Source: Gryganskiella cystojenkinii (taxonomy: Eukaryota; Mortierellomycota; Mortierellomycetes; Mortierellales; Mortierellaceae). From it: 26,296 nt of DNA. Position numbers and translations under genes: made by a program. A model generated the notes under the pieces. That model ran no database searches and was not told where the DNA came from. It saw only the letters and a list, made by a program, of their open reading frames with translations. Positions within the stretch are counted from its first letter, which is position 1; every line of letters starts with the position of its first letter. This document shows, one piece after another, positions 1 to 10,700 of this stretch. The stretch spans positions 1-26,296 of the forward strand of contig JAAAIG010000557.1 in NCBI GenBank assembly GCA_015852425.1. The letters are read 5' to 3'.

Positions 1-354
1 AGGTCTTTATGTGCTCCGTGGTCATGAAGCAGGGATACGGTGATGGTTTCCTTTGGATGTCTCAGTACATCTAAAGGATTTTTGATTTTTCTAGGATACG
101 GTGTAAACGAGGTTGTGACGAGGAGAATGGGTATCCGATGCAGCAGATAGCTTACTTTTTACTTTTCATAAACGACATTTTTTTTACGAATCTGCTTTTC
201 AAGGGAGGCCAACATGAAACACTTCTCAGTCTTTATTTTTTTCTTTTTTTCTTTGTTGATCTGCAAGGATTATCAATGTTGATTGTTGCAAATGGCTTGA
301 TGCTGGAGCACAATACCAACTGCCCGATTTCGCATCCATCCAAGAACGACTCGG
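1..354. other. Window edge, no supportable gene
   Basis: This stretch lies downstream of the F-box gene, which is read on the minus strand and stops at 355. It contains T-rich runs near 176-186 and 235-256. The phrase GGATACGGTG occurs twice, near 33-42 and 93-102. A 79-codon plus-strand frame (138-377) is rich in F and L and overlaps the end of the F-box gene; it looks like chance. It probably holds the 3' untranslated part of the F-box gene and intergenic DNA. Confidence 0.4.
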
Positions 355-1977
355 TCAATGCAGTGTATCCAAGTTAAAGAACTTGGTTCCAAGCCAGACG
401 GATTTGAGACTATTGAACATCATCAAAAATCGTACAGTTCTTGACTCAATAGCGTCCCAGTTGTCTTCAGTGCACCAACCATCTTCGTCTTCCAGGTCTT
501 CTGTATCATCGCGGTCGTCCTCTCGAGCAGGCACTTCTTGATTCAAGTCACAGTCGTTAGTTACCCCAAGCACGGAAACAGCTGCATCATCGCTGCTTTC
601 CTTCTCGACCGCAGCTGCGACTGCGACTGAGAGTGCCTTTGCTCTCTCCTCCTTTCGTTTTTGGAACTTCTGCTTCCAAACCTTGGCTTCGGTAAAAAGT
701 CGGATCGCACTTTCGATCTTATCCTTAGTTTCAAGACCCTTGATTCGAATGGCAAATCTCTCCAATTGGAGGCACTTCCATGAGCAGTGTGAGTATTCCG
801 ACAAATCCAACTCATGCTCAAACAGCTGAAGGACCACCAGATTCTTGCAATGTCGCATTAGGAGGTCGACTGTAAACTTGTTATCGCCCAGCAAATCGCC
901 CACAGGCTCAAGCTGGCAGAGCTTCTCGTCAAAGTAAGTGTTCATGGCTACAAGAGAATCCGAGTGCGTGAGGATAGCCGCAATTGCGTCGGTGGTGAGC
1001 TCACTGTACGTGACGTAGATGAGCGACAGGCAACGAATGCCAAGAACGAGAGATTTTACTGTGCTGGCACAAGATGACTCTGTCCAGAGGCGTCGCAACG
1101 ACCAATGATCCTTGACGGCGGAACGAAGAGTCGCCACGGGGACCGGGAAGTCGTTTTGTCCATCGTTTGTGACTCGCCAGCCCATGAGCAGTGGGAAATA
1201 CATTAATAAGGAAACGGGGACCTGCTGCTCTGTGTCAGTTTCGCCATAATCACTTTTTTTTCGATGATGCCATTGGACTGTGGAGTTTTCAGAGTTCAAA
1301 AGAAAGACCTGCCGCGTTGAAGCTTGCAGGATGACCACGCCGTGGTGCTGAAAAGGCTCTGTTGCTTTGGCGCCCGCGCCAAAAACGGTCACCTCGCTTG
1401 CATGAAACTCTGACAGGCGAGGGCTTCCTTCTAGAAGAGTATTCAAGCCCTCGTGCGTTAGGACGATCCTGAACAACACAATCTTTGTCAGAGAGGAAGA
1501 GGATGACCGTGCAACGGGTATGACCACTTCCGGCGAAAATAGGCTTGAGCTCTGGGTTTTGAGGGCTTTGGCCCCGACCTTCAGCGTGTCGAGAGTAGCA
1601 TTGGCTCGTCGGATGAGATCGAATCCAAGAAGATGAGCTTCCGGTCCGTTGGGGAAGAAAAGCTCGAGTTCGCGTAATGGTAAGCACCTCACAGCATCCA
1701 AGAGAAACCGCAGTTGTTCCAAGGTGGAAACGCCTTTGAGGGATCGAATCCACGGCAATCTGTGGGAGAGGAGAGTCGCGTCCAAGGATTTGAGCCCCTC
1801 AAAGTCGATTTGGCGCATGTCCACGTCAGACCAGATCGACGGTGAGAAGTCGAGGTTCCAGGCTTTGCAAACACGGACGCAGTTCAAGAGCTCTTTTGTA
1901 GGGACAAAGCGAGCGACGCGAGTTCGGATCTCGGGCAGGTCCAAGGGTCTGTCCTTCTTGACAAGAGACTGTGACAT
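355..1977 (-). CDS. F-box protein with leucine-rich-repeat-like body
   Basis: Single-exon frame of 540 codons on the minus strand, starting at the ATG at 1977. The N-terminus (about residues 12-55) reads as an F-box: a DLPEIRTRVARFV segment, then LLNCVRVCKAWN, then the conserved W in SIWSDVD. F-box proteins normally bind SKP1 in SCF ubiquitin ligases and choose substrates through the C-terminal body. Here the body has leucine-rich stretches (for example LPLRELELFF and LVVLQLFEHELDL) of the kind seen in the LRR-like F-box proteins that are numerous in Mortierella-type fungi. A lysine/arginine-rich helix (about 430-460) is followed by an alanine-rich piece and a strongly acidic segment (about 485-515, EDDRDDTEDLEDED) before a hydrophobic end. 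The gene stands alone and its target cannot be read from the sequence. The F-box assignment is fairly sure; the substrate role is inferred from the family. Confidence 0.8.
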   Translation of the reverse strand: MSQSLVKKDRPLDLPEIRTRVARFVPTKELLNCVRVCKAWNLDFSPSIWSDVDMRQIDFEGLKSLDATLLSHRLPWIRSLKGVSTLEQLRFLLDAVRCLPLRELELFFPNGPEAHLLGFDLIRRANATLDTLKVGAKALKTQSSSLFSPEVVIPVARSSSSSLTKIVLFRIVLTHEGLNTLLEGSPRLSEFHASEVTVFGAGAKATEPFQHHGVVILQASTRQVFLLNSENSTVQWHHRKKSDYGETDTEQQVPVSLLMYFPLLMGWRVTNDGQNDFPVPVATLRSAVKDHWSLRRLWTESSCASTVKSLVLGIRCLSLIYVTYSELTTDAIAAILTHSDSLVAMNTYFDEKLCQLEPVGDLLGDNKFTVDLLMRHCKNLVVLQLFEHELDLSEYSHCSWKCLQLERFAIRIKGLETKDKIESAIRLFTEAKVWKQKFQKRKEERAKALSVAVAAAVEKESSDDAAVSVLGVTNDCDLNQEVPAREDDRDDTEDLEDEDGWCTEDNWDAIESRTVRFLMMFNSLKSVWLGTKFFNLDTLH

Positions 1978-2241
1978 TATTGCCGGAGATCGTGGGTGCT
2001 ACGAAGACAGAGAGAAAACAAGGGATCGCATCAGTTTTCAAGGTATCACAAATACTGTATTTACAAGAAAGCTTAATACGTTGTTTTTGAGGAATGCACA
2101 GAGCTTTCTCAACGAGCACAAAACTCTCGCGTTGTGTCAAGGCTTCTCGGAGGAGAAAGGGTCATGTTTTTGGAATAGAGAGATTGTGGACTCACAGAGA
2201 AATTGTGGTTTTGTTTTCGATGAATGGCCCTCTTTGTGAAT

Positions 2242-2283
2242 GTGGGTGATGTGTCGAGGAAAGTGGGCGATGTGTTGAAGAAA
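2242..2283. repeat. 21-bp direct tandem repeat, two copies
   Basis: Two adjacent 21-bp units share the pattern GTGGG-GATGTGT-GA-GAAA (2242-2262 and 2263-2283). They differ at three positions, and the start of a third, degenerate unit (GTTGAGAAA) follows. They lie about 265 bp upstream of the F-box start codon. Confidence 0.7.
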
Positions 2284-2336
2284 GTTGAGAAAAAGTCAAT
2301 TGACGAGGTGAAAAGGGGGCTGTCAAAAAATTGCGG

Positions 2337-2364
2337 TGACGTAGTCGCAGCGCGATTTGTCGCG
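2337..2364. promoter_or_regulatory. CRE-like motif and GC inverted repeat
   Basis: TGACGTAG at 2337-2344 resembles the core bound by bZIP (CREB/ATF type) factors. It is followed by a perfect 5-bp inverted repeat with a 4-nt loop (CGCGA at 2351-2355, TCGCG at 2360-2364). The location, about 360 bp upstream of the F-box start codon, suits a promoter element. Short motifs like these also occur by chance. Confidence 0.25.
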
Positions 2365-2739
2365 AAGAGCTAAACTTTTTTTGTTAATTAAGCCTTCCCC
2401 CACACCACACCTACACCTACACTAAATCATCTTGTCAGCACGTCGCTTTTGGCCCAGCAGGTATACAACGGACGATGTCGAGCAAGAGGCTGTTGCAACA
2501 TTGTCTTCAGGAAGGTCCTTCAAGGCAAATCCATTCATGAGTGATGTATTCTGTTTAATTATTGCTTCTGAGACGTTGTCCTGTCTTCTCTTCATTATAT
2601 GGGGAACCTGAGGATCAATTCTGGTTTCGCCCCTCAAGTCTCTACCGAGATGGCGGCAAAGGGGGCACGAGTGTCGTCGCATAGGATGCCGGCGTCAAGC
2701 AGATTCAGATGCTGTATGAGTTTTTGTCTACTGCTTCTG

Positions 2740-3876
2740 TGAGCACCCCGATAAATCACCGGTCTGTATTCGACGCTGGTGTTCCAGGACTACGAGAGAC
2801 CGGAGAGATTGCAGAAAACGAAAACCTCTGAGATAATGGCAGCTCGACCCGCTCCTTTTTGACAAGCATCCTGCCGAATGGCTACCAGAAGTCTACGATA
2901 TTGACCATGGGGGCGATACCGAGAGGTTATTCTAGGGCTTGGGGATGATTGTCTACCAGGAGTATACGTTATTAACCATGGGGGTGATACCGCTTTTTTG
3001 ACGCGTGGCTGTAACGGACCTAACCTAGTTTTAACTTTTTTTGTTGCACTCCTGCCTTGTAAATGTAGTGCCATCTATTTTACCCATGAGTCTTCGTCTC
3101 CCTGACTCTGCGTGCACCCCCATAGGTCGTCGGCCTATGCTCGACGCTGGTATTCCTAATCCTTTGGAGGACTATGAGAGACTGGACTCTGAGATGGCGA
3201 ATTTCTTGAAGCCCGAACGATTTTTTTTTGAGAAGCATCCTGTCCAGTGGCTACCAGAAGTGTACGCAGTTGACCATGGGGTGAAACCGAAGGGTTTGTC
3301 AAAGGCTTGGAAATCATGTCAAATTGGCGGCGGTTTCCACTCAAGGCATCAGCCCGTGTCCTGTTGCAGTACTGCCAGTCAAATCATCCAAAAACAGCTG
3401 GCTTTTCTTACGACATTCCTTACCTTCCACATCGAGTCTGACCATTTGAGCAATCAGCGCTGGCTTGGAACAACTAAAAGACCGCCTGTGCCGTCTCACT
3501 ATAGTCACATGGGGGAAAACGAAGCTACCGTCCAAAGAACCAAGATTTGTAGAGGTTGACGTTAATAGTTGTCTTCATACGCTCACTGGAACAGCGGCTC
3601 GAAGCTTTGTTTACAGAAGTAGGGCCTAAAGGAGACGATCTACTTTTCTAGTCAAACTTGAAAAGTGACTAAGCAAATTGGTTGAATGCCACAACTGCAA
3701 GGGACCGATGAAGAAACCAGCCGCTTACTGAAGGATCTGCTCACACTCTCTAATATTTCAATGAAAGGGAGGACCCTTCAACACTCTCTTGGGCAGCATC
3801 TACGTGCCCGACATTGGTGATAATTCATCCGACGAAGAGATCCCATTCGGTGGCGATTACTATGATCATAACTAAG
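2740..3876 (+). pseudogene. Decayed gene with internal tandem duplication
   Basis: Coding-like phrases on the plus strand are broken by stops and frame changes. A 172-codon frame (3041-3559) carries phrases such as RRPMLDAGIPNPLEDYERLD and HPVQWLPEVYAVDHG. An earlier diverged copy at about 2740-2940 aligns with it at an offset of roughly 370 bp. It shares the CGACGCTGGT-TTCC block (2771 and 3142) and the block encoding the tract from GCATCCTG to GACCATGGGG (2866 and 3235). A shorter third fragment, with an ACCATGGGGGTGATACCG block, lies at 2948-2992. Downstream debris to 3876 includes a phrase with two close cysteines (VECHNCKGP, about 3685-3715) and an acidic end (NSSDEEIPFGGDYYDHN, then stop). 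I do not recognise the family. Retroelement or multi-copy gene debris is possible. Confidence 0.45.
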
Positions 3877-4523
3877 CCGCGGTACCGATCTCTCTTTCTC
3901 ACGCTACACCAAGGACGATAGTTTTCTGCTCCACTGGGTGTACTCAATTCACTCAGTGAAAATTGTTAAAATTTAACTGTACTGGAATTTGTGCGAACCT
4001 GCGTAATTGCAACTCCAAAAAGCACAGAGGAAAATTTTATCGTGCACGAGTTGAGTCGAGCCAATTAGTACACAAAAAAGAACATAAAAACAATATACAA
4101 ATCCTTTGTGGTCAATCCCAGTAACACTATCTTGAATGATGCTCAACAGAAATGGTAGAGAGAATAAACAAATAACTATCAAAAAAAGGAAACGTCACTA
4201 CGAGTGCTCGCCTGCCACGAGTCAGCTATCCATTGTGATGTCCATCGATGCAGTATTGTCCCTGGTGTTGCGTTCCGGTTATGAGGGACGCAGGAATAAC
4301 AATTTTCAAAGGGAAAATGAGTAACGAGAAAAGAGTTGTTTTATTTGTGCTCGCGGGGAGCGACAACCACGATGTTGCTGTCGCTCTCCACTTGCTTGTT
4401 TGTCACACATTAACTTCGTTAAGTAAAAAAATAAACCCATAATCGCCCGTACAAAAGTCGTGAAAATTACGTGGCCCACAACACTCTGTTCAATTTCGGC
4501 TCCTGCTATGAAATTATGTATCT
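3877..4523. other. Intergenic, 3' side of channel gene
   Basis: No supportable gene. The minus strand carries AATAAA (plus-strand TTTATT near 4341-4346), about 180 nt past the channel stop codon, which suits its poly(A) signal. A plus-strand AATAAA near 4158 could end the decayed gene upstream. Short frames here (for example 3973-4182 and 4136-4324) have no recognisable content. Confidence 0.35.
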
Positions 4524-4733
4524 TTACTCGAAGACATAAACTGCATTGGCACGCTGTGTTTCCTGAACGATATTCTTCAAAGCTTCCAATTGAGCCATGA
4601 TCCCTTCGAAGTTCAGCGCAAGATTCAGGCCCTGCGTCTGGGCAGTTTGCGCGCGGGCGGCAGTAACAGCAGCGGGGCTCCATCCTGCTCGTTCCTCTGA
4701 ATGGTCTCTTCGGCCTTCAAAGACGACGATCAA
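4524..4733 (-). other. Possible C-terminal tail of channel in shifted frame
   Basis: The channel's last exon ends in a TGA at 4717-4719, just after EENVALDRRL. A different frame is open from about 4733 to the TAA at 4524. It encodes a hydrophilic, helix-prone tail (AQLEALKNIVQETQRANAV) of the kind expected for a coiled-coil channel C-terminus. Either a very short intron (one option is 46 nt, GTAGCC to CAG-AG, ending before GAACGAGC), a one-base sequence error in the TTT of CTTTGA, or a real truncating frameshift explains this. The tail would add about 64 residues. Confidence 0.45.
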
Positions 4734-7700
4734 GGGCTACGTTTTCCTCTCTGTATTTTTCTTTGTAATCCTTGACCTGTTTCCAGGTTGCGGTGAAATA
4801 TATGACCTTGGGGAAATATATATCATGCGCATCTCTAAACCCTGGTATATGATAAGACATGTTCTCCGCAGCTTCGATGTACTGCAATCGGGACTCGATC
4901 CAGACCAAACGCCAACCGTCACCACCCTTGATGAAGGCGACGTTGATCAGGGCTGGTAATACAATAAAAGGACAAAATGCTGTTATAAAACATAAATCAT
5001 AAATGTATCGCGGTCTAAATGATTGACGTCAGGACTTACCAATAAGCACATTGAGCATCAGGATGACCGTGAAAAAGAAGTACATAGCCATCATTAAGTG
5101 AAAGGCCCAATCTGTATCCTTAAAGTTTTCGCTCAAAGGGTCATAGATTCCACCCTAAGTAGTAATATTAGTCCGCATAAAGAAACTCGATTGCTTTAGT
5201 CAGTGTAGGAATAAAGAGTCTCCAAAACGCCCAAAAAGTGAAGGAAAAAAAACTGCAAAAAAGATAAAACTCACCATGAAGAAATAGGTAGAAGAGACAG
5301 CATTGAGAAAATTGAACGGGAACGTGCTATTATTGTCCTGGACATCGATTTGATTTTTGAGACAACCGCCCATAGGACATCTTCCATGCAATAGATGTAG
5401 GATCGCAACCGCGAAACCAAGGAGACCCGCGGCAAAGATCACGAGGAAGGCCTTAATCTCCAGAACAGCTTCCTGAATGATAGTAACATATTTGCAAATA
5501 CCCTCCTGGACGCGTGCCTCGAACAGCTGTATGGCAATATATTAAAGAAGATGAACCAATTTTTGTTAAAGACTCAAATCGCATTTTTTTTGTTATCCAG
5601 TCCAGTCCATTGAACAACAACAACAATAGCAACAACAACAACCCCCTTATTACCATGTGCACGAAAATAACCAGGACTGTGAAACTGAGGATCCTAGTGT
5701 TGCCTTGGGGATCCCCAGTCCTGTTGATTATGATTTGATCGATACTAGAAATTATCGGCAACCCATACGCGATTAGGTCCAAGAAGTTATACCTCGATCG
5801 TTTGTACCGATGCCAATTCTGAATCGCCTGCAACATCTCCAGCCACAGGAAAATCGAACCGAGAACCAGGATCGCGATATACTGAGCGATCGGTGGATTC
5901 GGGTTCGCTCGATCGTAGACCTGGAAAAGGGCCGCGAAATAAATTAGCGCGTAAAAGACACACTGACTCATAAACCGGAAGAGCCAGTACGAGTAACCGA
6001 TCGTGTTCCTAAAAGTGGCTCAGGAAGAGAATACAGTCAATGGAATTGGAACCTAGACACATAGACACATATTCGATACCATCTTTGCACGTTGTTCTGA
6101 TTTTCTTTACCACTTGTAAGCGACCAAAGCGGCGATGGCCGGGTTATCAAAGAACTCTAAGTTGAAATCATGACTCCTGACAAAGACCTTGGATCGGAAC
6201 TGCGCCTTGTGTCGGATCATGTGTAATCCAGTTCTAATCCAACTCGACCCTTGTCGCTGTGTCCGTTCCTTTTTCGCCCAATAATCCTCTAAACTCGCTG
6301 ATGAAACCGGCTCGTTCGTCTGGGGTGAATACACCGTCATGGCTTTTAGAATGCTCGAGGGCGAATCCAAAGATGCCAAACCCGAAGATGCCTTTTTGCG
6401 GCTCTCGGATTTTCTATCCAAATACGTCCACAACGCATCAAACGTCGTCATGAACACGGGTCGAGTAAACGTATCGTTCGCAGGGTCCTTTTCCTTGGGT
6501 GGAGTTACGACCAACTGCAGGATCGGATCTTCGACTTGGTAAAGTGGGACCGAATTCGTCTTCCAGAACGGGATCCGGAACAGCACAGGCGGTCGTACGA
6601 CTTGGTGGTTATCTATAATAAACGACCGTTGCTGTGCAGGGATAAACGCAATCTTTGACAAGTATTCGGACGCCTCTTCTGGGTACAAGTTCATGAGCTC
6701 TTGAAAACTCAAAAATAATGGCGATAAGAAAGACAAATTGCGAGACTCGATCGCGTGACTCACACAATAATCCAACATCACTCGGGAGGCACCAATGGCG
6801 CTCGGTTGACGTTGTGCAATGCTCATCAAAATCGAGAGCGGATCATTTTGCTTGGTCGCAAACGTATCGGGAACCCATGAGATGCGTTTCGGTGATAGCA
6901 ACTCGGCCAGGATTCCCTCTACAGAAGCTCTTCGGTCGGGGGTCCAGACTCGAGCAAGGGAGACGATACAAGATAGGTCACGTTCTTGGGTTTGTCGGAC
7001 TAGAGACTTCAGATACCGAATCACATACCGTTTCAGGGTCTGATCACCATCTACGTACAGCGTTACTGCTCCGACGACTCCTTGCAGCTCACGCTCGACC
7101 AAGGGTAAGGGCATCGTGTCTCGTTCCTCATAAGGGACAGTCACCGTGTCGAAGTTGAGTCCTGTGGATGCCGCACTAGTCGGCTTCGCGGCATTCTTCC
7201 CACTTCCACCGCCTTCCTCTCCACCATCATTCTCGTCCTTGACTCTTCGGTGTCGCCTATACCATTGTGGACCGGCGAGATAAAAGACCAATTCCTGACC
7301 CTGTTGACAGACCCTGGCACCAATGATCTCTCGAACACAGATATCCTTCAAATGTTTAGAGTCATCCTGAATTTTCCACACCAGATCCAATTCACAGATC
7401 TCGGGACCAGTTGCCAAAAGCTTCCATCGTTGTAAAAAGCAACCGACAATCAGGACCAAGTGAGAGGACTCGGCGAGAAAGAGGCCCGAATAAGAAGAAA
7501 TGGCGGGACCGAGCGGGATCACGACGGATTTGGACCGATCTGTGGACCGAGAGATCTCTAGGACCGTGGACCAGATACCGCGGATGGCGCGTTGAGCACT
7601 CGAGACCCGGAAAGAATCCCCGGAGGTTGAGGTGAATCCATGAGAGACCACACCGATATATTGGTCCACCGCGAGCACTCGAAGACTACAATTCTGGTGC

Positions 7701-10700
7701 CAGTCGTAAGCAGGCGCTGGTGCAATCGGATCCGGCATTGTCATAAGATTGAACACGGATCCCTAGGAGCAGTGAGAAAGATAGATAGAGAGAAACAATC
7801 CGCCGAGTCGATGTGAGTTTTTTCAATCATTACAGCGTGCATAAGAGGCGGGGGTGGTGCAATTAACGGAATTATTTAGTTACTACTCACCTGACCACAT
7901 CCATAGAGCGGTTTCTGAATACCCGAATGGGTCATCAGTCGATAATCCTGATGGATCCAATAAGTCTTGACAATGTTAATCTCTTCTCTCGTGTCGACCA
8001 CATGTCGACAACTCGCCACCGCGACCTTCTCTTCCTTGGCCTCCGTCGACGCGGTCTGATCCATCACCATGAAATAATCCTCATCAAAATCCACGTGGTA
8101 AAAACTATCCTCATCCAACCCTTGCGTGTACTCTCCTAAAAGCACACCGGAATGCGTCTGATGAATCTTGATCTTGCCCGAGACCGAGATGGCGACTTTT
8201 TTACCGGATCGTGAAAAATTCACAAAGATCTCGGCATCGTCCTCGGACGCGGTCGCGATGTGAGAGATCTGACGACCCGTCTCGAGATCCCAGATCGAAA
8301 CCACGTCCTTGGATCCTGTCCAGGCGAAATACCGACTGCCGAGACTCATGTGCAATCGTAGGGCCGCATCCAGGTTCGGCTCCAGACAGAGAAGTAAAGT
8401 GAAGAGGCGTTCCCACCGTTCTCCTGTAGTACTGTACATTGAGATCTCGGTCCCTTGACAAGTGATGTATCTCTCCTTGGAAGTAGAGGACAATACAGAG
8501 GAATTATCCTCGCCCTGCGTATTGAAGTCACCATAACCAAAGAAGTTCTTCAATCCTGAATTGGATTTGAAATTCGTGACCTCCTTCAAGTGACAGAGGT
8601 TATTCGCATCGTCAATCGCAATCGTTTTGAGAGACGTGTACTGGAAAAGTCGGAAGGAAATTCCATGACCGTTATCGGGCTCGACCGAATGAATGACAAT
8701 CTGAAGACCATCACTCGAGATTGCAAGACAAATATCCTTTACTTCCGCATGGTTCGCGGCCTTGGCGTTAAAAACGAAGTGGGCGACAGGGACCCTGTGG
8801 TTCTGGGGGTGCCGAGCCTTTTCTTCTCGTGTATGAGGAGGTGTCGAGGGCACGACGCCATCCCGATCGATGGCTGAGGGCGGTTCGAGTTCCCAGAGAT
8901 GGATATAGGCGTTTCCGTCATCAAAGGAAAGAGTCACGGCGTGGGCACGAGAGTCCGAAACACAGCAGACATGGACGTTCGTGGTCTTGGGTGCTCTTCC
9001 GTGATGGACGTGTTGTGGGATATGGATCACGTCATGGGGTCCTCCCTCGCCATAGATGACGATATCTTAAAAAAAATGAGTATTTTCTCCTTAGAAAAAG
9101 AAAAAAATATTGCACTCCAACAAAAAAAATGGGGGGGGGGGGGGGTCAAGGTTTTTACCTTCAGGATCAGGCTGGCCGCGGACGATCTCCATAGACGCAA
9201 ATTGGAGGATCGCATAGGCACCGAGCTTGGCGTCAATCGTTAATTGAAGATAGTTACCATGGTTGATCTCAATCTGTCGATGAAGTCGAATGCGAGATTC
9301 AAAGTCGCGGTTAGGTGCTATTTATTTTTTGTAACCAAAAAAAAGCAAAAAGCAATAGGTTATTATAGAAAAAAAAAATCGATATGTCATGGAGTAGCAA
9401 ATATGGAGTAAAACTCCTTCTTTTCATTGCTAGGGATCTCCTTACCAAAGAATGCAGCTTTGTCGTAGTCTGTGAATATGGTCCTACATGTTTTACTCTA
9501 GCGATAGAAAAGAGAAAAGTGCGGACAAAATTATTAAAGAGCGTGAGCCCGAGGATGACAGGATGGAAACTACTGGGGTTTTTTTAAAAACAAGAAATGA
9601 GATAGGGGAGTCTCTTACCGCAAACATTTCTTTTCCATTCACGTCCAATTGCTTGACATCGATCACTAGGGATTCAAGGTCCTGCTGAGTCAGATTCTGC
9701 GAGCGTCCTACAAGAAGAACGATCCAGTACCATCCTGGTTCGAACCCTTCGATATCTACAATTAACTTATAAGAATTATTAATTAATAAATGAAAACAAT
9801 AGCGATAAAAAAATCAGCAACATGTTTTCTTTTTGTCTTTTTGGTCATCAAATTCTACAGGAGAAGTTAAATTCTTTTCCCTTTCGTTCGCTGCTTTTTC
9901 TTTTACCTGCTTAGTAGGTTTGTCCGGAAAAACCATGACCATGGTCGGTCTAAGTTCTCTAGTACTGTAGAATGTCAATCTCAAATTAGAAACATCAGTG
10001 GTATCTTCTCTACGATTGGTTTTCTATGCGTACAAAACAAAGAAGAAAGGAGATGGACTTACGACGTTCCGGGTTTTACGATTGGGAAGGTGAATTTCCA
10101 TCTGTAAACTTTCAGTGAAAAAAAGGAGTTGGTAAGGCTCCTCCTCTTGCTTTTGATAGCCTCTCCTCCTCTTCTTGTTCCACAGATACATCCCTTGAAA
10201 AAGCCACCCATTTTTTACCTTCAGACAGCCTCTGTATAATCTTCTCAGGCTGTCCAAACTCAAGCTTCTGGGATGCAGAAGTTCCAGAAGTGAACGGGGG
10301 CTGGACAAATGTGGATTGGGGGAATATTGCTGACTGGGGCGAATCTGTTGGTTGTTGGGGCAACCCTGGCAGCGGTTGACGGTTCATCGATAGTGGCAGT
10401 CTTACCGGCGACAGTCGTGACAGAGGTTGGTCGCGATTGACGTACATGGAGTGCTGCTGTTGCAGTGGGTACTGTTGCAAAGGTTGGTCGCGATTGACGT
10501 ACATGGCTTGCTGCTGTTGCAGTTGGTACTGTTGCAAAGGTTGGTCGCGATTGACATACATGGCTTGCTGCTGTTGCAGTACTGGCTGTCCCAAAGGTTG
10601 GTCACGATCGACATGCATCGCAGACATTGTGATGGAAGCCGGCGATTGCTGCATCTGCGGCCGAGGGTCCTGGCCATGCGAGTAATTCTTGAGAGTCGAC

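Larger units (their letters stand above)
1978..2739. other. Upstream region of F-box gene
   Basis: This is the 5' leader and promoter side of the minus-strand F-box gene. It holds a 21-bp tandem repeat (2242-2283), a CRE-like TGACGTAG at 2337-2344 and a GC-rich inverted repeat CGCGA-TTTG-TCGCG at 2351-2364. An 86-codon minus-strand frame (2422-2682) contains a C-X2-C pair near its start but matches nothing I recognise. It may be chance or part of the gene debris that follows. No clear TATA box is seen. Confidence 0.35.

Noticed and set aside
138..377. 79-codon plus-strand ORF at the left edge
   Set aside because: It is F/L-rich from T runs, overlaps the F-box gene end and has no recognisable content.
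6718..7158. 146-codon plus-strand ORF
   Set aside because: It is antisense to a well-supported channel exon.
9737..9748. GGTTCGAAC-like tRNA B-box motif
   Set aside because: It lies inside a phase-consistent exon of the channel gene (coding EGFEPGW on the other strand) and no A-box or acceptor stem pairs with it.
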